Positions 44,946-53,079 of a stretch of DNA of 64,000 nucleotides are shown here, one piece after another. This DNA comes from an uncultured Prevotella sp. GTDB lineage: Bacteria; Bacteroidota; Bacteroidia; Bacteroidales; Bacteroidaceae. How positions within the stretch are numbered: the first letter of the stretch is position 1; each line of letters begins with the position of its first letter. Under the pieces are notes generated by a model, which made no database searches, was not told the origin of the DNA, and worked only from the letters and a program-made list of their open reading frames with translations. The position numbers and the translations under genes were made by a program. The stretch covers positions 16,876 to 80,875 of the forward strand of contig CALUEY010000032.1 in assembly GCA_944319915.1 (NCBI GenBank), read 5' to 3'.

Positions 44946-45818
44946 ATGAAAAAGCTTACAGTCATAGCCTCAGTGGCTATCGCAGCCGCCACGCTCGCTT
45001 CGTGCGGCAACTCAACCCCCAAGGCCAACCTCAAGAACGACGTCGACTCCGTGAGCTACGCCGTAGGCATGGCGCAGACCCAGGGCCTCAAGGAATACCT
45101 CGTGTACCGAATGGGCATCGACACCACCTACATGGATGAGTTCGTCAAGGGCATCAACGTCGGCGCAAACGCAGGCGACGACAAGAAGAAGGCCGCCTAC
45201 TACGCCGGCATACAGATAGGCCAGCAGATATCCACGCAGATGATGAAGGGCCTCAACCACGAGCTGTTCGGCAACGACTCCACCCAAACCATCTCGCTTA
45301 AGAACTTCCTCGCAGGCTTCGTGAGCGGCACCACGGGCAAGAAGGGCCTCATGACCATCGACCAGGCAGCCCAGGTGGCACAGGTGAAGATGCAGCAGAT
45401 AAAGACAAGGAGCATGGAGAAGGTGTACGGCAAGAACCGCGAGGCCGGCGAGAAGTTCCTGGCCGACAACGCCAAGAAGCCCGGCGTGAAGACGCTGCCC
45501 AGCGGGGTGCAGTACAAGGTGATAAAGGAGGGCAGCGGCGCAGTGCCTGCCGACACCTCGAGGGTAAAGGTGCACTACGAGGGCCGCACCATCGACGGCA
45601 AGGTGTTCGAAAGCTCCTACAAGAACGGCAGTCCCATCGAGATGCAGTGCAACCAGGCCATAAAGGGCTGGGCCGACGCACTCGTGCACATGCCCGCAGG
45701 CTCAGTGTGGGAGGTTTACATCCCGCAGCAGCTGGCCTACGGCGAGCGCGAGGCCGGCGAGATAAAGCCTTTCTCCGCCCTCGTGTTCAAGATAGAGCTG
45801 CTGGAGATAGTAAAGTAA
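44946..45818 (+). CDS. FKBP-type peptidyl-prolyl isomerase lipoprotein
   Basis: A 290-residue paralog with a lipoprotein signal (lipobox LASC, cysteine near residue 20), the Mip/FkpA-like N-terminal dimerisation domain (VSYAVGMAQTQGLKEY) and a C-terminal FKBP domain (VKVHYEGRTIDGKVFESSY, FSALVFKIELLEI). It should act in the periplasm, tethered to a membrane, on outer-membrane or secreted proteins. A 14-bp hairpin follows. Confidence 0.92.
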   Translation: MKKLTVIASVAIAAATLASCGNSTPKANLKNDVDSVSYAVGMAQTQGLKEYLVYRMGIDTTYMDEFVKGINVGANAGDDKKKAAYYAGIQIGQQISTQMMKGLNHELFGNDSTQTISLKNFLAGFVSGTTGKKGLMTIDQAAQVAQVKMQQIKTRSMEKVYGKNREAGEKFLADNAKKPGVKTLPSGVQYKVIKEGSGAVPADTSRVKVHYEGRTIDGKVFESSYKNGSPIEMQCNQAIKGWADALVHMPAGSVWEVYIPQQLAYGEREAGEIKPFSALVFKIELLEIVK

Positions 45819-45834
45819 CATAGCACAACCACGC

Positions 45835-45867
45835 GGCGGGAGGCGGATTCACCATCCGCCTCCCGCC
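45835..45867 (+). terminator. 14-bp hairpin between FKBP genes
   Basis: Arms 45835-45848 and 45854-45867 are exact complements with a TCACC loop; no T-run follows, so it may only reduce or stabilise the transcript. Confidence 0.6.
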
Positions 45868-45884
45868 ATGTAATGCCAAGAATT

Positions 45885-46862
45885 ATGAAGAAGACACTCA
45901 TGTTGGCGCTCGCCGTGCTGGCAAGCGCATCGTTCAACGTGGCCCTCGCCGCGAAGAAAAAGAAGAAGCAAGACAAAGACAAGGCGCAGACCGTGAGGCT
46001 CGCCACATCGTCCGACACCCTGAGCTACGCCATCGGAGCCGTCATGACCAACGGCCTCATACCCTACCTGCAGCAGGCCGAGGGCGTGGACACTGCCTAC
46101 ATGGCCGACTTCCTGCGCGGCTTCAACGAGATGGTTGGCGCCGGCGACGACCCCAAGTTCAAGGCTTACTCCGCAGGCATGGGCATAGCCTCGCGCCTTA
46201 AGGGCCAGATGCTCGCAGGCATGGAGAGGGAGTTCACCGACACCCCCGACAGCATAGTGCCGCAGCTCGTGTTCCGCGCCTTCGCCGACGCGCTCGCCGG
46301 CGACACCACAGTGATGAAGCTCAGCGCCGCCGAGGCCACCTTCAAGGACAAGCGCGAGAGCAACAAGGCCGCCAAGGACGAGAAGCTCTACGGCGCAAAC
46401 CGCCGCGCCGGCGAGCAGTTCCTGGCCCAGAACGCCAAGAAGGACAGCGTGGTTACGCTGCCAAGCGGCCTGCAGTACAAGGTGCTGGTGAAAGGCACGG
46501 GCGACATACCCAAGCTCACCGACCGCGTGCAGGTGAACTATGAGGGCCGCCTCGTGGACGGGACGGTGTTCGACAGCTCGGCCAAGCACGGCTCGAAGCC
46601 TGCCTCCTTCCGCGCCGACCAGGTGATAAAGGGCTGGACCGAGGCCCTCACGATGATGCCCGTGGGCAGCAAGTGGCAGCTCTTCATACCGCAGGAGCTG
46701 GCCTACGGCAGCCGCAACGCAGGGCAGATAAAGCCTTTCAGCGCGCTCATCTTCGACGTTGAGCTGGTGGGCATCGAAAAGCCTGCCTCCACGGCAGCGC
46801 AGAAGCCCGTGGCATCAACGGACGAGAAAGGCGCCAAGCCCGCCGCCAAGGCCAAGAAATAA
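45885..46862 (+). CDS. FKBP-type peptidyl-prolyl isomerase (periplasmic, basic tail)
   Basis: A 325-residue paralog with an ordinary signal peptide (ASFNVALA) and a lysine-rich patch right after it (AAKKKKKQDKDK), an N-terminal helical domain (LSYAIGAVMTNGLIPYLQQ), the FKBP domain (VQVNYEGRLVDGTVFDSS, FSALIFDVELVGI) and a lysine/alanine-rich C-terminal tail. ATG 45885 gives the signal peptide. The cluster thus encodes cytoplasmic, lipid-anchored and soluble periplasmic versions of one fold. Confidence 0.9.
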   Translation: MKKTLMLALAVLASASFNVALAAKKKKKQDKDKAQTVRLATSSDTLSYAIGAVMTNGLIPYLQQAEGVDTAYMADFLRGFNEMVGAGDDPKFKAYSAGMGIASRLKGQMLAGMEREFTDTPDSIVPQLVFRAFADALAGDTTVMKLSAAEATFKDKRESNKAAKDEKLYGANRRAGEQFLAQNAKKDSVVTLPSGLQYKVLVKGTGDIPKLTDRVQVNYEGRLVDGTVFDSSAKHGSKPASFRADQVIKGWTEALTMMPVGSKWQLFIPQELAYGSRNAGQIKPFSALIFDVELVGIEKPASTAAQKPVASTDEKGAKPAAKAKK

Positions 46863-46904
46863 GCTGCCGCCGGCACTCGCCGCCGCGCAGGCCCACTACT
46901 GGCC

Positions 46905-46954
46905 GCGAGGCCGCCCACCGCGCCCCCGGGCGCTGTTGGCGGCCTCGCGCTTTA
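46905..46954 (+). terminator. Terminator of the FKBP cluster
   Basis: An 11-bp GC-rich stem (46905-46915 with 46938-46948), followed by GCTTTAT. Confidence 0.6.
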
Positions 46955-47006
46955 TGGGGCCGCCCCGCGCACGGCGCAATGAAAACTGAACAACACTACT
47001 AAGGCA

Positions 47007-48362
47007 ATGGGCAACATCAACGACATGACCGTGGGCTCGCCCACGAGGGGCATCGTGAGGTTCGCGGTGCCGCTGGTGAGCGGCTACATACTGCAGCAGA
47101 TGTACCTCGTGATCGACGCCGCCATCGTTGGCCGCTTCGTCAGCGTGGGCGCGCTTGCCGCCGTGGGGGCGTCCACGTCGGTGATGTTCCTCATCATGGG
47201 CTTCTGCAACGGGGCCTGCAGCGGCTTCTCCATACCCGTGGCCCAGGCCTTCGGGGCCAAGGACTTCGGGTCAATGCGCCGCTACGTGGCCAACGCCGCG
47301 AGGCTCGCGCTGGCCATCGCCGTGGCCATGACCGCCGCCACGTGCGCCCTCTGCGCGCCCATACTGCGCATGGTGAACACCCCCGCCGAGATATTCGCCG
47401 ACGCATACACCTTCCTCATCTTCCAGTTTGCGGCCATCCCCTTCACCATCGCCTACAACCTCCTGGCGGGCTTCATCCGCGCCCTGGGCAACTCCAGGCA
47501 GCCCTTCTTCTTCCTCATCTTCTCGTCGGTGGTCAACATACTGCTCGACTTCCTCTTCATCATAGGCATGAAGCTGGGCGTGGAGGGCGTGGGCCTTGCC
47601 ACGTTGCTCTCGCAGGCGGCGTCGGCCTACATGTGCCTTGCATACATACGCAAGAAGATGGGCGTGCTCATGCCGCGCACCGGCGAGCGAGCCTACGACC
47701 GCCGCATGGCCCTCGCCCTGCTTGGCAACGGCCTGCCCATGGGGCTGCAGTTCTCCATCACCGCCATAGGCAGCATCATGCTGCAGAGCGCCAACAACGC
47801 CCTCGGCACGGTCTACGTGGCCGCCTTCACCGCCTCCATGCGCGTGAAGTACCTCTTTACCTGCGTGTTCGAGAACATCGGCGTGGCCATGGCCACCTAC
47901 TGCGGGCAGAACATAGGGGCGCGCCGCCTGGAGCGCGTGGGCATGGGCCTGCGCTCGGCCATGAAGATTACCATGGCCTACTTCCTCGTCACCCTGGCCC
48001 TCATCATGCCCTTTGCCGAGCACATGATGATGCTCTTCGTCGACGCGGGCCAGGCGGAGATAATAGCCAATGCGGCCATGTTCATGCGCATTGCCTGCTG
48101 CTTCTACCCCGTGCTGGGCCTGCTCACCGTGCTGCGCTACAGCATACAGGGCCTTGGCTACAGCAACCTGTCGATGCTCTCGGGCGTGATGGAGATGGTG
48201 GCCCGATGCGGCGTGAGCTTCTGGATGGTGCCTGCCATGGGCTTCCTCGGCGTGTGCTACGGCGACCCCGTGGCCTGGGTGGCCGCCGACCTCTTCCTCA
48301 TACCCTGCATGGCGCTGCTCTACAGGCACCTGAGGAAGAAAACATGTCAAATTAAGGGCTAA
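47007..48362 (+). CDS. MATE family efflux transporter
   Basis: A 451-residue inner-membrane exporter with twelve predicted membrane helices in two similar halves, starting GIVRFAVPLVSGYILQQMYLVIDAAIVGRF. Family members expel cationic drugs or metabolites in exchange for sodium or protons. The second half begins about residue 230 (NGLPMGLQFSITAIGSIMLQ). It stands alone between the FKBP genes and the DUF4294 gene. A TTAAG-type array overlaps its stop. Confidence 0.92.
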   Translation: MGNINDMTVGSPTRGIVRFAVPLVSGYILQQMYLVIDAAIVGRFVSVGALAAVGASTSVMFLIMGFCNGACSGFSIPVAQAFGAKDFGSMRRYVANAARLALAIAVAMTAATCALCAPILRMVNTPAEIFADAYTFLIFQFAAIPFTIAYNLLAGFIRALGNSRQPFFFLIFSSVVNILLDFLFIIGMKLGVEGVGLATLLSQAASAYMCLAYIRKKMGVLMPRTGERAYDRRMALALLGNGLPMGLQFSITAIGSIMLQSANNALGTVYVAAFTASMRVKYLFTCVFENIGVAMATYCGQNIGARRLERVGMGLRSAMKITMAYFLVTLALIMPFAEHMMMLFVDAGQAEIIANAAMFMRIACCFYPVLGLLTVLRYSIQGLGYSNLSMLSGVMEMVARCGVSFWMVPAMGFLGVCYGDPVAWVAADLFLIPCMALLYRHLRKKTCQIKG

Positions 48363-48388
48363 GAGTTAAGGTTTAAGAAAGGCTGCGC
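48353..48388 (+). repeat. TTAAG-type stop-proximal repeat
   Basis: Starts in the last codons of the MATE gene and runs into AAGAAAGGCTGCGC, a tail also found after aroQ on the minus strand. The rest of 48389-48542 holds nothing recognisable. Confidence 0.7.
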
Positions 48389-48542
48389 GCAGCATGCGGC
48401 AGGGGCATTTGCCTTTGCTCCCGCTGCGGCTTCGCCCCCAACCCTTGGTGATGCTTTGCCTGCTTCCCGCCTCAATGGATTGCCGCTTCCCTCGTAAATT
48501 TTCTTAATTCCGGCGCGCCGGGCGCTAAAAACCGTGCAGGCC

Positions 48543-48575
48543 GTGCGCCGAACCGATTTTTATGGCTACATTTGC
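48543..48575 (+). promoter_or_regulatory. Promoter-like module shared with the island repeats
   Basis: About 27 of 33 bases match the promoter part of the 150-bp direct repeats (16129-16160, 20702-20733), including GTGCGCCGA, CCGATTTTT and TACATTTG (48567-48574). The start codon is only 8 bp beyond the -7 box. Confidence 0.65.
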
Positions 48576-48581
48576 GCTGTT

Positions 48582-49226
48582 ATGAGACAGGCTTTAATCG
48601 CTTTTGTTTTTGCCGGGCTGACGCTCCCGGCGGTGGCCTTGGCGCAGGGCGGTGGCAAGAAGCCCACCACCGACGACCTGCTCGACGCCATCGACAGCCC
48701 CACGTTCGTGCCTACCGTGAGGGTGGGCAAGGTGATGGACCAGGGCGACAGCATACTCTACATGGAGATGAACAACGTCTACGTCTACCCCAAGCTCACA
48801 TTCAAGGACCAGCGGCAGATGGCTGCCTACATGCGCCTTGTGCGCAACGTGAAGAAGGTGCTGCCCATAGCCAAGGAGGCCAACAAGATTATACTCGAGA
48901 CTTACGAGTACCTTGAGACGCTGCCCGACGACAAGGCGCGCCAGGAGCACATGAAGCGCGTGGAGCGGGGCATAGTGCAGGAGTATAAGCCGCGCATGAA
49001 GAAGCTCACCTATTCGCAGGGCAAGCTGCTCATAAAGCTCATCTACCGCGAGTGCAACTCGTCGTCTTACGACATCGTGAAGGCTTTCCTCGGCCCCGTC
49101 CGCGCCGGTTTCTGGCAGGCTTTCTCGGCCATCTTCGGCGCCAGCCTGCGCAAGGAGTACGACCCCGAGGGCACCGACCGCCTCACCGAGCGGGTGGTGC
49201 TGATGGTGGAGGCAGGGCAGATATGA
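48582..49226 (+). CDS. DUF4294-containing secreted protein
   Basis: The 214-residue protein has a signal peptide (ending VALAQ) and the Bacteroidetes DUF4294 domain (YMEMNNVYVYPKLTFKDQRQ, VRNVKKVLPIAKEANKI, LIKLIYRECNSSSYDIV). Function is unknown. The charged, helix-rich sequence suggests a periplasmic or envelope-associated structural role. Because its start lies 8 bp after a -7 box, the mRNA is probably leaderless or almost so. Confidence 0.82.
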   Translation: MRQALIAFVFAGLTLPAVALAQGGGKKPTTDDLLDAIDSPTFVPTVRVGKVMDQGDSILYMEMNNVYVYPKLTFKDQRQMAAYMRLVRNVKKVLPIAKEANKIILETYEYLETLPDDKARQEHMKRVERGIVQEYKPRMKKLTYSQGKLLIKLIYRECNSSSYDIVKAFLGPVRAGFWQAFSAIFGASLRKEYDPEGTDRLTERVVLMVEAGQI

Positions 49227-49451
49227 GGGATTGGAAATTAAAACTTAAGAGTTAAGAATTAAAAGAATATGCGGAGGTGGATGCCGCGGCGGTAATCTTT
49301 GTTTACAAAGGGTGGGGCGCAGGGCGGCGTTGCGAAATTGCTTTACAATCCCTGCCACGCTGCCATGCGCCCACTGCTATGAGGCCGTGCGCCCACAGCT
49401 TGGTGGCTGCGCGCAGGCGGGGCAACCATCGTGCGCCCGCCGCGCTGCGGC
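49227..49451. repeat. Spacer with a 37-bp AT-rich repeat
   Basis: Bases 49236-49272 repeat the sequence at 41521-41557 with two mismatches, again just after a stop codon. The remainder shows no gene. Confidence 0.75.
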
Positions 49452-50447
49452 TCACTGCTCGCTGAAGAGCACCTGCACCACCGTCTGGCCCACGGCCTTC
49501 AGCGTGGAGGCGTCGATGTTGTCCATCGTGTCGTGCACGGTGTGCCACGTAGGCCCGAAACTGCTCTCGGGGCAGTCGGGGTAATAGGCTATGATGTCTA
49601 TCGTGGGTATGCCCGCCTTCTCGTTCACCGGCACGTGGTCGTCGGTCACCATGCCCCCGGCGGCTGTGGGGAATATGCTGCCGTAGCCCAGCAGGGCAGC
49701 CGCCGCCCATACCTTGTCGACCACCTGCGGGGCGTACTGCACCGACACGCCCTCCTTGTAGAAGCGCGCGCCGCGCCCGCCCACCATGTCGAGCAGTATG
49801 CCGAAGCGCGCCTTGTAGCCCCGGCGGGCGGCGTCCTCGGCCCAGTGGCTGGCCCCCAAGGCCCACGAGTCGCCGTTGTCGGGCGCGTCGCTCCACTGCG
49901 GCACGCCCCAGTCCTCGGCGTCGAAGCAAACGAAGTCGACCCCAATGCCGAGGCTGTCCTGCCCGCCTATGATGCGGGCCAGCTCCAGCAGCACGGCCAC
50001 GCCGCTCGCCCCGTCGTTGGCCGCCATCACGGGCTTGCGCCAGTTGGCCGAGTCGGGGTCGTTGTCGGCCCAGGGTCGGCTGTCCCAGTGGGCGCAGAGC
50101 AGCACACGCTCCTTGGCCTCGGGGCGGTAGGAGGCTAGGATGTTGGTGGCCCTGAGCGGCGTGCCGTCGTAGCCCTTGAGCGTGGCCTGCTGCGTGGCCA
50201 CGCTGAGGCCGTGGCGGCGGAAGGTGGCCGCTATCCAGCTGCCGCAGCTGTCGTGGGCGGCGCTGTTCATCGTGCGCGGGCCAAAGGCGCACTGCGCCGC
50301 GCAGTAAGCGTAGGCGCTGTCGGCGCTGAACTGTGGCCCGACGGCCTGCGCCTGGGTGTCATCGGCCTGCGCGGCCTTCTTGTTCTTGCTGCCGCAGGCT
50401 GCCAGCACGGCCAGCAGCATGAGGCATACTATGGGAAATTTCTGCAT
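49452..50447 (-). CDS. Glutaminyl-peptide cyclotransferase-like M28 lipoprotein
   Basis: A 331-residue protein with a lipoprotein signal (lipobox LAAC, cysteine near residue 18) and an M28 zinc-peptidase fold. CAHWDSRPWADNDPD and AANDGASGVAVLLEL with FDAEDWG follow the pattern of Bacteroidetes type II glutaminyl cyclases, which form N-terminal pyroglutamate on exported proteins. An aminopeptidase cannot be excluded. The start at 50447 is chosen because it gives the lipoprotein signal; the leader upstream is a 9-bp tandem array. Confidence 0.82.
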   Translation of the reverse strand: MQKFPIVCLMLLAVLAACGSKNKKAAQADDTQAQAVGPQFSADSAYAYCAAQCAFGPRTMNSAAHDSCGSWIAATFRRHGLSVATQQATLKGYDGTPLRATNILASYRPEAKERVLLCAHWDSRPWADNDPDSANWRKPVMAANDGASGVAVLLELARIIGGQDSLGIGVDFVCFDAEDWGVPQWSDAPDNGDSWALGASHWAEDAARRGYKARFGILLDMVGGRGARFYKEGVSVQYAPQVVDKVWAAAALLGYGSIFPTAAGGMVTDDHVPVNEKAGIPTIDIIAYYPDCPESSFGPTWHTVHDTMDNIDASTLKAVGQTVVQVLFSEQ

Positions 50448-50449
50448 GG

Positions 50450-50516
50450 TTTTGGGAGTTTTGGGAGGAAGTACTGGGAGCTTTGGGAGGGCTGGGAGAG
50501 CTGGGAGCACTGGGAA
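50450..50516 (-). repeat. Degenerate 9-bp tandem array before a start codon
   Basis: Seven TGGGAG-containing units with mostly 9-bp spacing, two exactly TTTTGGGAG; in sense orientation the array ends at the start codon of the glutaminyl-cyclase-like gene. Same unit as 14653-14733. Confidence 0.82.
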
Positions 50517-50541
50517 TATGCGAGCCACGCCCTGCCTCGAT

Positions 50542-50575
50542 GCATATTTTCTTAATTTTTAATTCTTAATTTCAT
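50542..50575 (-). repeat. AT-rich stop-proximal repeat
   Basis: Minus-strand copy of the 41521-41557 family, containing the stop codon of the peptidase fusion gene. Confidence 0.72.
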
Positions 50576-52325
50576 TTCCAGCTGCCTGCACCTCGGCCAT
50601 CACCCGCATGAAGTTGCCGCCCCATATCTTGCGGATGTCGTCCTCGCTGTAGCGGCGGGCCAGCAGCCGGCGGGTGAAGCTCAGGGCTTCGGAGGCCGAG
50701 GCATAGCCGCGCACCCCGCCGTCGCCGTCGAAGTCGGTGCCCAGGCCCACGTGGTCGATGCCCATCACGTCCACGGCGTGGTCGAGGTGGGCCAGCGCGT
50801 CGAGCACCGTTGCCTCGCCATCGGCCTTTAGGAAACCGTGGTAGAGCGTGGTTTGCGCCACGCCCCCCTTGGCGGCGAGGGCGCGCATCTGCCCGTCGGT
50901 GAGGTTGCGCGGGTGGTCGCACAACGCCCTTGCGCTGCTGTGGCTGCACACTATGGGCAGCCGGCTTATGTCGAGCGCGTCGTAGAAGCTCTGCTCCGAG
51001 GCGTGGCTGAGGTCGACCATGACGCCCTGGCGGTTCATCTCCGCTATGGCCTCTGCCCCCAGGGGGCTCACTCCGCCGTGTGTGCGGTTGCCGCGCGCGC
51101 TGTCGCAGAGGTCGTTGTCGCCGTTGTGGCACAGCGTTATGTACACCACGCCGCGCCTTGCGAAGTGGGCTATGTTGGCTATGTCGCCCTCTATGGCCAG
51201 CCCGTTCTCTATGCCGAGCATCACCGACTTGCGCCCGCTGAGCTTGTTGGCCAGCAGTTCGCGGGGCGAGCGGGCCATGGCCGCCGAGTCCGCGTGGGCC
51301 GCCACGGTGGCCTCTATGCGGCCGAATATCGTGTCGGCGTAGGCCTTTGGCCCGTCGGCGGGCAGGCCCACGAGGTCTTGGAATCGCTCGCCGGGCTTGG
51401 GCTGGGGCAGGTAGGCCACCATGACCACGGCGTCCTGGCGCCCCTCGTCCATCTTGTGCAGGTCTACGAGCAGCCTCGGGTCGCGCCGGCCGAAGTCGGC
51501 CCCGGAGGCGAAGAACATCGGCGTGTCGCAGTGGGAGTCGAGCGTAAGCACGCGGCTGTGCACCCGGCGGGCCTCGCGGTAGCTTGCGGCCTCGCCCACG
51601 AGCCAGCCGAAGAGCGGCGCGCCCTCGGCCAGGCACTCAGGGTGCCACTGCACCCCCACGATGCTCTTCAGCTCGCTGCTCTCCACGGCCTCCACCGTTC
51701 CGTCGGCGGCGCGGGCCGCCACGCAGAGCCTCGGCCCCGGCTCGGCCACGGCCTGGTGGTGGAATGAGTTTACGCAAAGGCTCTCCTGGCCGTACAGGCT
51801 GCGCAGCACCGAGCCTCCGGCGAGCGCCACGGTGTGCGTGGGCTCGCTGCGGTCGGCGTCCTGCGAGTGCTTCACGGTGGCCGTGGCGGCTATGTCCTGC
51901 GCCACCTTGCCGCCCAGGGCGGCGGCCAGCGCCTGCACGCCCCGGCAGATGCCGAGCATGGGCAGCTGGCGGTTGTAGGCCAGGCGCACGGTGAGCAGCT
52001 CCGGCAGGTCGCGCTCGGCGTTGATGGAATGCAGCGCGGGCAGTGGCTCCTCGCCGCAGAATAGCGGGTTGATGTCGGCCCCGCCGCTGAGCAGCAGCCC
52101 GTCGATGCGGTCGAGGGTGTTGAGTATTGCGTCCTTGCCGGGCAGCGGGGGGATTATGAGCGGCGTCCCGCCGGCGGCCTCCACCGCCTTGTAGTAAGCC
52201 TCGGCCAGGCGGCACTCGGGCGCGGCGTAGTTGCCCGTGATGCCTATCACGGGGCGCGGGGCGGCCTCGGGCAGCGTAGCGTAGATGCCGCAGAGGCGGG
52301 CTTCGATGTCGAAACGGTTGGCCAT
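50559..52325 (-). CDS. Fusion of gamma-glutamyl hydrolase (C26) and dipeptidase (M19)
   Basis: A 588-residue two-enzyme protein without a signal peptide. Residues about 20-240 are a class I glutamine-amidotransferase-like C26 hydrolase (nucleophile in LGICRGVQALAAALGG, VGVQWHPE for His and Glu), as in PuuD. Residues about 255-580 are an M19 renal-type dipeptidase (zinc ligands in LDSHCDTP, the IENGLAIEGD glutamate, CSHSSARALCDHPRN, GTDFDGDGG). It could first cut gamma-glutamyl bonds and then dipeptides, for example from glutathione-like or murein-derived compounds. It is 7 bp behind an Lrp-type regulator. Confidence 0.9.
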   Translation of the reverse strand: MANRFDIEARLCGIYATLPEAAPRPVIGITGNYAAPECRLAEAYYKAVEAAGGTPLIIPPLPGKDAILNTLDRIDGLLLSGGADINPLFCGEEPLPALHSINAERDLPELLTVRLAYNRQLPMLGICRGVQALAAALGGKVAQDIAATATVKHSQDADRSEPTHTVALAGGSVLRSLYGQESLCVNSFHHQAVAEPGPRLCVAARAADGTVEAVESSELKSIVGVQWHPECLAEGAPLFGWLVGEAASYREARRVHSRVLTLDSHCDTPMFFASGADFGRRDPRLLVDLHKMDEGRQDAVVMVAYLPQPKPGERFQDLVGLPADGPKAYADTIFGRIEATVAAHADSAAMARSPRELLANKLSGRKSVMLGIENGLAIEGDIANIAHFARRGVVYITLCHNGDNDLCDSARGNRTHGGVSPLGAEAIAEMNRQGVMVDLSHASEQSFYDALDISRLPIVCSHSSARALCDHPRNLTDGQMRALAAKGGVAQTTLYHGFLKADGEATVLDALAHLDHAVDVMGIDHVGLGTDFDGDGGVRGYASASEALSFTRRLLARRYSEDDIRKIWGGNFMRVMAEVQAAGNEIKN

Positions 52326-52332
52326 GGCGCGG

Positions 52333-52806
52333 CTATCGGTCCTCCTCGCCCACCTTTACCGGTATCTCGCGCTTAATGCTTTGCTCCAGCGAGATGAGCG
52401 TCTCGGTGGCCACCACGCCCGGTATGCGCTGCAGCTGGCCGTTGAGCAGGTCCATGAGCTGCTCGTTGTCGCGTGCATAGAGCTTCACGAGCATGGTGTA
52501 AGGGCCCGTGGTGAAGTGGCACTCCACTATCTCGGGCACCTGCCTGAGCCTTTCGACCACGTCCTTGTACATGCTTCCGCGCTCGAGCGTTATGCCCACG
52601 TAAGTGCACGTGGAGTAGCCCAGGCTCTTGGGACTGACGTCGAATCCGCTGCCGGTTATCACGTTGTCGTCTATCAGGTGCTGCACCCGCTGGTGGATGG
52701 CTGCGCGCGACACGCCGCACTCGGCGGCCACGTCCTTGAACGGTATGCGCGCGTTCTGCGACAGGATGCACAGGATCTTCTTGTCGAGATTGTCTATCTT
52801 GTCCAT
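52333..52806 (-). CDS. Lrp/AsnC family transcriptional regulator
   Basis: A 157-residue regulator with an N-terminal winged helix (LDKKILCILSQNARIPFKDVA, ECGVSRAAIHQRVQHL) and a C-terminal RAM domain (VGITLERGSMYKDVVERL, LISLEQSIKREIPV) that binds amino acids. It is transcribed 7 bp ahead of the C26-M19 hydrolase, suggesting control of peptide or amino-acid use. The ATG at 52806 gives the normal length. A TACTTTTG -7 box lies at 52881-52874. Confidence 0.93.
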   Translation of the reverse strand: MDKIDNLDKKILCILSQNARIPFKDVAAECGVSRAAIHQRVQHLIDDNVITGSGFDVSPKSLGYSTCTYVGITLERGSMYKDVVERLRQVPEIVECHFTTGPYTMLVKLYARDNEQLMDLLNGQLQRIPGVVATETLISLEQSIKREIPVKVGEEDR

Positions 52807-52873
52807 TTCGTTTATGGTTTTTGTTGTTTGCTTTGTTGTGGCTTTCGGTGGCAATATGTCGCCTTTTTGTTGC

Positions 52874-52881
52874 CAAAAGTA
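52874..52881 (-). promoter_or_regulatory. -7 box of the Lrp operon
   Basis: TACTTTTG on the minus strand, 67 bp before the start codon; no good -33 element. The rest of 52882-53079 shows only GC-rich noncoding sequence. Confidence 0.5.
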
Positions 52882-53079
52882 CTGCTTTTTATCGATATTC
52901 GCATCATTTTGAAAGCAAAAAAATACAAAAAGGGTGGTGTGGGCGGCAGGTTTTGCGGGTGTGGGCGGCAGGCCGTGCGATGAAGCAAGGCCCGTCCGGG
53001 GGTGCCGGGCGGGCCTTTTGTTGTGTTGCGGCGGCGCGTGGCTGCTGCTGTCGCGGGCCGTGGGGCCGCGCGTCCGGTG

